DNA of 57,133 bases from an uncultured Flavobacteriales bacterium. GTDB lineage: Bacteria > Bacteroidota > Bacteroidia > Flavobacteriales > BACL11. Every line of letters starts with the position of its first letter. The stretch's first letter is position 1. Position numbers and translations under genes: made by a program. Where the stretch lies: NCBI GenBank assembly GCA_905478555.1, contig CAJQIZ010000019.1, positions 1-57,133 of the forward strand. Reading direction: 5' to 3'. The notes under the pieces were generated by a model that had not been told where the DNA came from, did no database searches, and saw only the letters and a list, made by a program, of their open reading frames with translations. This document shows positions 51,602-57,133 of this stretch, in pieces.

Positions 51602-52783
51602 ATGATAAAGGCAGAGTTTTTTGTACAATTGATTGGAGCATCTTTCTTTTTGATTTTAAATATCTATTTATCAAAGCAGGGATTTTCTGATCCTGAAATA
51701 GCTAATTTTATTTCCTACCGTTTTCTTGCAGTTATGTTGTTAGCTTTCCCCTTAGGATTTTATATTAAAGGGAAACCACTAAAACCTTTCTTTATCTTAG
51801 GAAGTTTAGGTGTACCTTTAGTAGCTATATCCTTAATATTAGCAGTTCAAAATTCTTTTTTTCATTATTTACCTTTTTTATTTATTTTATGGGGTGTGGT
51901 TTTTACTTTATTCCAAGTTAGTTCATTGCCTTATATAATGAGAAATACTACTATTGAAAATCAGTCTCATGCTATATCATTAAATTATGCTACTCATAGT
52001 TTTGGCACTATTTTAAGCGGAATCATTATTTTCTTATTTGCACAATTCATGAAAGAGATGGATGAAGGAATAATTTTATTATTTATTTCTTTTCTAGGTT
52101 TTTTTGGTATCTATTATTTGTTGAAAATAAAAGTAGATTTAGTTATACCTATCAAAAAAGGATTGCAATGGAAATCATATGATTGGTATTTATTATTGAA
52201 GGCTATTATACCGACAATCATAATTGCTATAGGGGCAGGTTTAACAATTCCCTTTATTAATTTATTCTTTTTTCATAACTTTCAAATTGAATCTTCAGGT
52301 TTTGCTATTATTGGTGGATTTTCTAGTGTGCTTGTAGCAGTTTTAGCTTTGATGGTTCCAAATATTAAAAATAAGTTAGGATTTAAAAAAGGAATAACTT
52401 ATACACAAACCATAGCTGTATTAGCCTTGGTTGCTTTAGCCACAACAGAATTTCTTGTAAATTATTGGTGGGCATTTCCTTTAGCGGTTTTGTGTTTTTG
52501 GATTCGAACTCCTTTAATGAATATGGCAGCACCTATGACTTCTGAACTTACTATGAATTATGTTGGAAAGAAAAATCAAGAAATGCTAAGTGCTATTATG
52601 GCTGCAATTTGGAGTGGAAGTTGGTTTTTTAGTTCACAAATATTCAGATTCTTAAAATCTGAAGGATTGCCTTATGCTTATATATTTTACATTACTGCTG
52701 TATTGTATGGTTTTGGTGTATTTATGTATTATTTATTGATTTTAGATTATGAGAAAAGAAAACTAAAAATGATTAAAATATGA
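51602..52783 (+). CDS. MFS transporter
   Basis: 393 residues and about 12 hydrophobic helices, with the loop PLGFYIKGKPLKPFFILG between helices 2 and 3 in place of a clear A-motif, and a repeat of the layout in the second half (KGITYTQTIAVLALVALATT). The ATG at 51602 is chosen; an upstream in-frame TTG (51500) is inside the CotH gene and would add a soluble extension. Facilitator-superfamily exporter or importer, substrate unknown. Its last 4 bases overlap the uvsE start, so the two are an operon. Confidence 0.85.
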   Translation: MIKAEFFVQLIGASFFLILNIYLSKQGFSDPEIANFISYRFLAVMLLAFPLGFYIKGKPLKPFFILGSLGVPLVAISLILAVQNSFFHYLPFLFILWGVVFTLFQVSSLPYIMRNTTIENQSHAISLNYATHSFGTILSGIIIFLFAQFMKEMDEGIILLFISFLGFFGIYYLLKIKVDLVIPIKKGLQWKSYDWYLLLKAIIPTIIIAIGAGLTIPFINLFFFHNFQIESSGFAIIGGFSSVLVAVLALMVPNIKNKLGFKKGITYTQTIAVLALVALATTEFLVNYWWAFPLAVLCFWIRTPLMNMAAPMTSELTMNYVGKKNQEMLSAIMAAIWSGSWFFSSQIFRFLKSEGLPYAYIFYITAVLYGFGVFMYYLLILDYEKRKLKMIKI

Positions 52784-53679
52784 ATTTAGGTTACGCTTGT
52801 ATCAATTCTACATTAGGTTCACAGAAACCAAAGATAACAACAAATCGTGGTATGATTAAACGAACCTTTGAAGAAAGGGGAGTTGAATATGCTGGAGAAC
52901 TTAGTTTGTTAAATGCTAGAGATTTATTTAAAATACTTAAATGGAATAGTGAACATAATATAAAATGTTTTAGAATATCTTCAGATATATTTCCATGGGC
53001 ATCTGAATATGGGGTTATAAATTCACCATACTATAAACGCATCGAATCTTTATTACAATCATGTGGTAGATTTGTAAATAAAAATAATATTCGTATTACA
53101 TCTCATCCTGGACCATTTAATGTGTTAGTTTCTCCTAGAGAACATGTTGTTGATAATACAATTATAGATTTAGAGTTACATGCTAAAGTTTTTGATATGA
53201 TGGGATTGAGTAGAAGTCCGTATAATAAAATAAATATTCATTGTAATGGTGTTTATGGAGATAAAATATCTGCTATGGATAGATTCTGTAAGAACTTCTA
53301 TAGATTATCTAAATCTGTGCAATCACGATTAACGGTAGAGAACGATGATAAAGCATCAATGTATTCTGTAAAAGATTTAATGTACATACATGAACGTATT
53401 GGAATTCCTATTGTATTTGATTATCACCACCACAAATTTAATACAGGTGGATTATCCGAAAAAGAAGCATTAGAATTAGCAATTTCAACATGGCCTAAAG
53501 ATATTACTCCAATGGTTCATTATTCCGAATCAAAAAGATTACATGAAGGGAATGATAAAATAAAAGAGCAGGCTCATTCAGATTATATTAACAACTTACC
53601 TAACTTATATGGTAACAATGTTGATGTAATGGTAGAGGCAAAAGCTAAAGAATTATCGATATTAAATTTTTTAAAATGA
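52780..53679 (+). CDS. uvsE: UV damage endonuclease UvsE (UVDE)
   Basis: 299 residues, TIM-barrel endonuclease that nicks 5' of UV photoproducts and other lesions. Characteristic blocks are MNLGYACINSTLG, FRISSDIFPWAS, ITSHPGPFNVL, INIHCNGVYGDK, LTVENDDKASMYSVKDL, IVFDYHHHKFN and MVHYSESKR, holding the metal-binding His, Glu and Asp residues. Complete in length. It starts ATG at 52780 within the MFS stop (ATGA). With tag dead, this is one of the repair enzymes that remain. Confidence 0.96.
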   Translation: MNLGYACINSTLGSQKPKITTNRGMIKRTFEERGVEYAGELSLLNARDLFKILKWNSEHNIKCFRISSDIFPWASEYGVINSPYYKRIESLLQSCGRFVNKNNIRITSHPGPFNVLVSPREHVVDNTIIDLELHAKVFDMMGLSRSPYNKINIHCNGVYGDKISAMDRFCKNFYRLSKSVQSRLTVENDDKASMYSVKDLMYIHERIGIPIVFDYHHHKFNTGGLSEKEALELAISTWPKDITPMVHYSESKRLHEGNDKIKEQAHSDYINNLPNLYGNNVDVMVEAKAKELSILNFLK

Positions 53680-53865
53680 TAGAAATCAAAATTTTAAACC
53701 AACAAGTCTGTTTCTAAAGGAGTTTATAACATTGAAGAGTTATTGGATTCTTTAGAACCTAAAGAGAGATTAGAGTTGGTAATTAAATTAATACCTTTTA
53801 TTTTACCAAAAGTGGGTAAAATTGGATACACTTTTAATGAATCTTTTGAAGTAGATTATTTTTAA
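53676..53865 (+). pseudogene. Frameshifted small gene after uvsE
   Basis: An ATG at 53676 overlaps the uvsE stop (ATGA) and encodes MIEIKILN before reaching a stop after 13 codons. In the next frame, from about 53700, reading continues NKSVSKGVYNIEELLDS, then ELVIKLIPFILPKVGK, to TAA at 53863-53865. Removing one base near 53700 joins these into a single 62-residue protein. Translational coupling to uvsE and a clean reading after the shift argue for a real gene that recently broke. A small protein of this type is familiar in Bacteroidota, but I cannot name it. Confidence 0.5.
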
Positions 53866-53976
53866 TTATATTTCAATAATCATTTTCTTCTCTCTATTGT
53901 TTCATCATTATTGATGTGAAAAAGTAAAACATTGGAATTAGGAATTATTTCCTCCAAGTATTTCAAATAATTTGAT

Positions 53977-54591
53977 TTAATATTCTAAAAATCTCATAAA
54001 AATTTGTGACCATTCTTTATATTTTTTCTTCTCACAATTTATCTTTGTAAATATGTAGGATTTTTTTTTTCCAGAATGATAAATGTTTCTAAGATAATTT
54101 ATGTCTCCATGAGCATTTCTAGCATGAATTTTCTCAAATAGAGTTAAAATTTTCCATTGAACTTCAACAGATGTAAAGTGTTCAATATTTTCAATAATTA
54201 TATTTTTGTTTCCATTATATATAATTAACATTAAAGAATCAACAATTAGATTTTGATCTGAATCATTTATACAATTCATCATAAAATTAGGTGTCATTTG
54301 AAATGGTCCAATAGAAGTATGAAAACAAGAATATAAATTTAAATCAGATGTAAAAAGTATATATTTCTCTTCTATGTATTTAACAACATCATCATACATT
54401 ACATATTCTGGTAATATTACTGATAATAATTCTGATTTACTGAAAAACTGTGACGACTCTAAATTAGATACTGTTTTGTTCAAAGATAAAATTTTTTGTT
54501 TTGAATTTAGTATTAATTTGTTACAAGGATTATTTTCAATACCTTTAGAGATAAAAGGGAATAGTAATAAGATAAAAATATATTTATTCAT
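53977..54591 (-). CDS. Lysozyme-like (transglycosylase-type) secreted protein
   Basis: 204 residues with a signal peptide (MNKYIFILLLFPFISKGIEN). The central part reads ILPEYVMYDDVVKYIEEKY, then SIGPFQMTPNFM, the pattern of lysozyme-like folds in which the Glu of PE is catalytic and SIGxFQM lies in the substrate cleft. Length suits a small family of Bacteroidota SLT-like proteins. Start is ATG at 54591 (not 54615) by signal peptide. It overlaps the Cys-rich gene by 8 bases and follows it, so both are one operon. Peptidoglycan as substrate is an inference. Confidence 0.6.
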   Translation of the reverse strand: MNKYIFILLLFPFISKGIENNPCNKLILNSKQKILSLNKTVSNLESSQFFSKSELLSVILPEYVMYDDVVKYIEEKYILFTSDLNLYSCFHTSIGPFQMTPNFMMNCINDSDQNLIVDSLMLIIYNGNKNIIIENIEHFTSVEVQWKILTLFEKIHARNAHGDINYLRNIYHSGKKKSYIFTKINCEKKKYKEWSQIFMRFLEY

Positions 54592-57094
54592 TAATTCTAT
54601 TACCATATCTGTCACATTTATATCTCTCTATTCTTCTGCCATTTTCATCAAATACTTTAATAACTCCATGTCTACTATACATGTTAATTTTATGAGATAC
54701 AACACCATTATCATGATACTTATAATGAGTTTTAACTTTAATTTTACCTGAGGAATAATCTATTTCGCTCTTTAATTGACCATTCGAATGATAATATCTG
54801 ATTGTTCCTGATAAATTTCCGTTTCTATCAAAATATTTTTCATATCTGTTAGTTTTTTTAAATGAAATTTGAGATTTAATAAAAACATTATCATATCTTG
54901 TCTCTTGAAATAAGATATCACCATTTATATTCTCATGAATTATCGATTTTATTTTATTATTTCTGTATTTAATAGTACATGGTTTTAAGTCTGTTCTCCC
55001 TCCCACACATCTATCACATTCATCTAGGCTTGCAGACCCTCCATAAGTGCCAAAGCAATCTTCCACACAAGCTTCTTGATTAGTATTACCACCAACACAT
55101 ATTCCACAATTATCAATGTATGCGTAACCATTAATTACTCCAGTACAATCTTTACATGAACTATTATCTCCAAAACACACTCCGCATGAGTCTAAATCCT
55201 TATTAGCTAAAATATCTGTATTTCCCCCAACACATATATTACATGTGTCTAAATATGCACTCCCTCCATAATTTCCTTCACAATCCTTAACACAGGGATG
55301 ATTACCAGTAGCGCCACCTACACATTCTCCACATTTGTCAAGATAACCATATTTACATGCATGATCTGTGGTGAATACTAGAGAAACTAGTGAATTAGAA
55401 TTTTTGTATACAAATAAATCTTTGTAACATAAAGAAAAATTAATATTTGTATAATCATAAAATTTATCATTAATAATTACTAACTGGTTGTCACAATAAT
55501 AAGATTCGCATTTAAAAACATTATTATTAGAAAGTTTTAAGAAATTATGAGAACACTTAGGACATCTAATATCATAATTTTTATTGGAGTTTATGTCAAA
55601 TAGCAGTTGATATTCAAGAGGATTTTGAAAATTATGAAACATATTATAATAGTCAGCTGGTAAAGTGTAATTTACATAAATCTTTTTAGTGTTTAAATTA
55701 TATAAATAATCATCTTTTAGTGTATTTATTAATAATAAACTATTATCAAAACCAATTTTAAAATTATCAAATGAAAATCCAATATCAAAAGTTTTAATTT
55801 CGTTAGAATTATTTAATTTGAAATTAAATAATATTCCGGTTATATTCACATATACACTATTGTTATCCATAAAAGAAAAAGTAATATTCTTAAAAGGAAG
55901 AGTACTCGTGTATTCATAAATAGGTCCTAACAGATTATTTGTTGAAACTATTTCACTGAACTGATTTTTATAAATGTCGTAACAAATTAGTTTATGGCTT
56001 TCAAACTTTTGTGTCATAGATGATTCAAATTCATATTGCAATGATGAGTTAGAAATTGAAATAATCAATAAAGAATCATTAGGTGAAAATTCAATATCTT
56101 CAATAACAAATTCAGATTTTTTGTTTTTTTCTTTAAATGATTGTTCGATATTCCAATCATCAGTATTAGTATTATAATATGTGTAATTAAATATTCTATC
56201 ACCATAATTATTTTTTATTGTCTTTTCTACTGACACACTATCACACAATATTATATCAATAAACTTATTTGAATCCAAAGAATATAGAGTAAGTTTTCTT
56301 TTGGAAGCAATTGCTAAAAAATTATTTTGATTACTTAACTCTAATAACTCAATATCTTCAACTAAACTACTAGTGCTAACTATACTATCCCTTGATACTC
56401 TCCTCTTGCCCATGTAGTAAGGAGGAGACCAAGGTTTAATATTTAACGCATCAAAATCATTAAATTTATGGTCAATAACTGTATTTGACGCGTCACTTGA
56501 ATAAATTACAACAGATACTAGTTTGATTTGTCCATACTTTTTTGAAAAAATACCGGAAAAAATTAAGTGATCTTTATTTTTAAATAAATATTTTGCATCA
56601 GATTTGTTAACTTTTAATTCAAAATCACTAATTTTAAAAGTATCCTTTATATTTTGAAAATCAAGTAAATTGTAGTGACCATTAACGGTCCATACACTTG
56701 TGTTAGCGTTATAATTTGTATCAATTAAGTTTAATTTGATATTTTCACTAGTAAAAACAAAATTTTCATAATAGGTTCTTTTTGTTAATAATGAGTTTAT
56801 TTGATCATTATAATGATAGATACTATTACTGCCAGATAAATCAGAATATATTCCTTTGTATATTATATCAATATAGTCTTCATCAGTTTCAAAATAAGTT
56901 TGATCATTAAGTGAATTTGATTTAGAGATAATTGATTCTTTCATTTTTTGTTTTATATCATCTATTTTAAATTCAATTGAGTCTATTTTAAATTGAACTG
57001 AATTATAATCACCTATTCTTAAATCATGTATAAATTCAGTTTGAGAATATGTAAATATAGGAATAAAGAAAATTAATAAAAAAAACTTTTTCAT
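54584..57094 (-). CDS. Secreted protein with Cys-rich repeats and MORN-like C-terminus
   Basis: 836 residues. A signal peptide (MKKFFLLIFFIPIFTYSQT) is followed by a large beta-rich N-terminal half without recognised family (residues 20-570; possibly propeller-like, with LAIASKRKLTLYSLDSNK and ISNSSLQYEF). A short zinc-ribbon-like IRCPKCSHNFLKL and FKCESYYCDN is near 490. Then five repeats of the form [LI]D-x-C-x2-C-x-G-G (about 580-705, e.g. LDKCGECVGG, LDTCNICVGG, LDSCGVCFGD). The last 125 residues are MORN-like (YFDRNGNLSGTIRYYHSNGQ, DNGVVSHKI). Upstream gene of the lysozyme-like pair. Surface or extracellular role likely; exact function unknown. Confidence 0.75.
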   Translation of the reverse strand: MKKFFLLIFFIPIFTYSQTEFIHDLRIGDYNSVQFKIDSIEFKIDDIKQKMKESIISKSNSLNDQTYFETDEDYIDIIYKGIYSDLSGSNSIYHYNDQINSLLTKRTYYENFVFTSENIKLNLIDTNYNANTSVWTVNGHYNLLDFQNIKDTFKISDFELKVNKSDAKYLFKNKDHLIFSGIFSKKYGQIKLVSVVIYSSDASNTVIDHKFNDFDALNIKPWSPPYYMGKRRVSRDSIVSTSSLVEDIELLELSNQNNFLAIASKRKLTLYSLDSNKFIDIILCDSVSVEKTIKNNYGDRIFNYTYYNTNTDDWNIEQSFKEKNKKSEFVIEDIEFSPNDSLLIISISNSSLQYEFESSMTQKFESHKLICYDIYKNQFSEIVSTNNLLGPIYEYTSTLPFKNITFSFMDNNSVYVNITGILFNFKLNNSNEIKTFDIGFSFDNFKIGFDNSLLLINTLKDDYLYNLNTKKIYVNYTLPADYYNMFHNFQNPLEYQLLFDINSNKNYDIRCPKCSHNFLKLSNNNVFKCESYYCDNQLVIINDKFYDYTNINFSLCYKDLFVYKNSNSLVSLVFTTDHACKYGYLDKCGECVGGATGNHPCVKDCEGNYGGSAYLDTCNICVGGNTDILANKDLDSCGVCFGDNSSCKDCTGVINGYAYIDNCGICVGGNTNQEACVEDCFGTYGGSASLDECDRCVGGRTDLKPCTIKYRNNKIKSIIHENINGDILFQETRYDNVFIKSQISFKKTNRYEKYFDRNGNLSGTIRYYHSNGQLKSEIDYSSGKIKVKTHYKYHDNGVVSHKINMYSRHGVIKVFDENGRRIERYKCDRYGNRINE

Positions 57095-57098
57095 AAAG

Positions 57099-57106
57099 CA
57101 AACTTA
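57099..57106 (-). promoter_or_regulatory. -7 promoter box of the Cys-rich/lysozyme-like operon
   Basis: TAAGTTTG on the minus strand, 5 bases before the ATG at 57094, implying an almost leaderless mRNA. The usual -33 TTTG is not present in the bases that remain in the window. Confidence 0.5.
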
Positions 57107-57133
57107 CATAAAATATTTATTAATAAAATTTAG

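Noticed and set aside
52498-52520. tRNA T-loop-like GATTCGAAC
   Set aside because: No acceptor, D-arm or anticodon pairing around it, and it is inside the MFS transporter coding sequence.
53866-53976. Possible terminator between the small pseudogene and the lysozyme-like gene
   Set aside because: Only weak, bulged stems (around TCATCA/TGATGTGA and GGAATTA/TATTTCC) without a U-tract; not enough to call.
1-57133. CRISPR arrays, insertion sequences, integrases, prophage genes
   Set aside because: No spaced direct repeats, transposase motifs or phage structural proteins were found on reading both strands.

Overview
The window is A+T-rich chromosomal DNA from a member of the Bacteroidota, most likely a marine-type Flavobacteriales. 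The evidence is a Bacteroidota-type promoter (-7 box TAnnTTTG, sometimes with TTTG about 18-19 nt upstream) in front of many genes, type IX secretion (T9SS) cargo tails, a PorV/PorQ-like barrel, large TonB-dependent receptors, an S46 dipeptidyl peptidase, and family members typical of that phylum (DUF4290, DUF2795, a two-motif DnaJ zinc finger, a 631-residue PurF-type protein, an Asp-type MurA). I saw no tRNA, rRNA, CRISPR array, insertion sequence or phage gene. This reads as core chromosome with small decayed patches.

Layout. 1-3.4 kb: an FkbM methyltransferase cut by the window edge, the dead tail of comM, an M42 peptidase, a paraslipin, and a dead tag gene. 3.4-10 kb (minus): DUF3089 lipoprotein, secA, DUF2795 protein, cobalamin adenosyltransferase, MerR regulator and M23 peptidase. 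10-14.5 kb: alaS, then two secreted beta-barrel genes, each with its own promoter. 14.5-18.7 kb (minus): dnaJ-grpE, a TlpA-like thioredoxin, murA and DUF4290. 18.9-24.1 kb (minus): a probable thiamine-acquisition locus made of a TPP-riboswitch-controlled TonB receptor, a NadR-like kinase, a PnuC-type transporter and a YkoF/thiamine-binding-like protein, with a GGGP synthase and a phosphopantetheinyl transferase upstream. 24.2-26 kb: ahcY and a Rieske-like lipoprotein. 26-35.2 kb (plus): a tightly spaced trio of TonB receptor, 1408-residue T9SS cargo and PorV/PorQ-like barrel. 35.2-42.4 kb: greA, HIT protein, ruvC (minus), GT2 glycosyltransferase, orphan OppC-type permease, S46 peptidase and a sulfotransferase-like protein. 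42.4-43.0 kb: low-information DNA with one 49-codon membrane ORF. 43.0-48.1 kb (minus): PLP decarboxylase, two tandem paralogous papain-like proteins, a 92-residue protein, a glutaredoxin and a PurF-type amidotransferase. 48.3-53.9 kb (plus): CotH/T9SS-B protein, MFS transporter, uvsE and a frameshifted small gene. 54-57.1 kb (minus): a secreted Cys-rich/MORN-like protein and a lysozyme-like protein.

Genes that plausibly work together are the thiamine locus, the TonB/cargo/PorV trio, the decarboxylase to glutaredoxin cluster (overlapping genes, with an imperfect 33-bp palindrome at its promoter), and the two-gene secreted unit at the right end. The last two are the parts for which I know no described function as a system. 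Three decayed genes (comM, tag and a small gene after uvsE) show ongoing gene loss, two of them in DNA uptake or repair. Several apparent reading frames begin at a TTG that belongs to a TATATTTG promoter box. For these I placed the start at the next ATG, which implies very short leaders.
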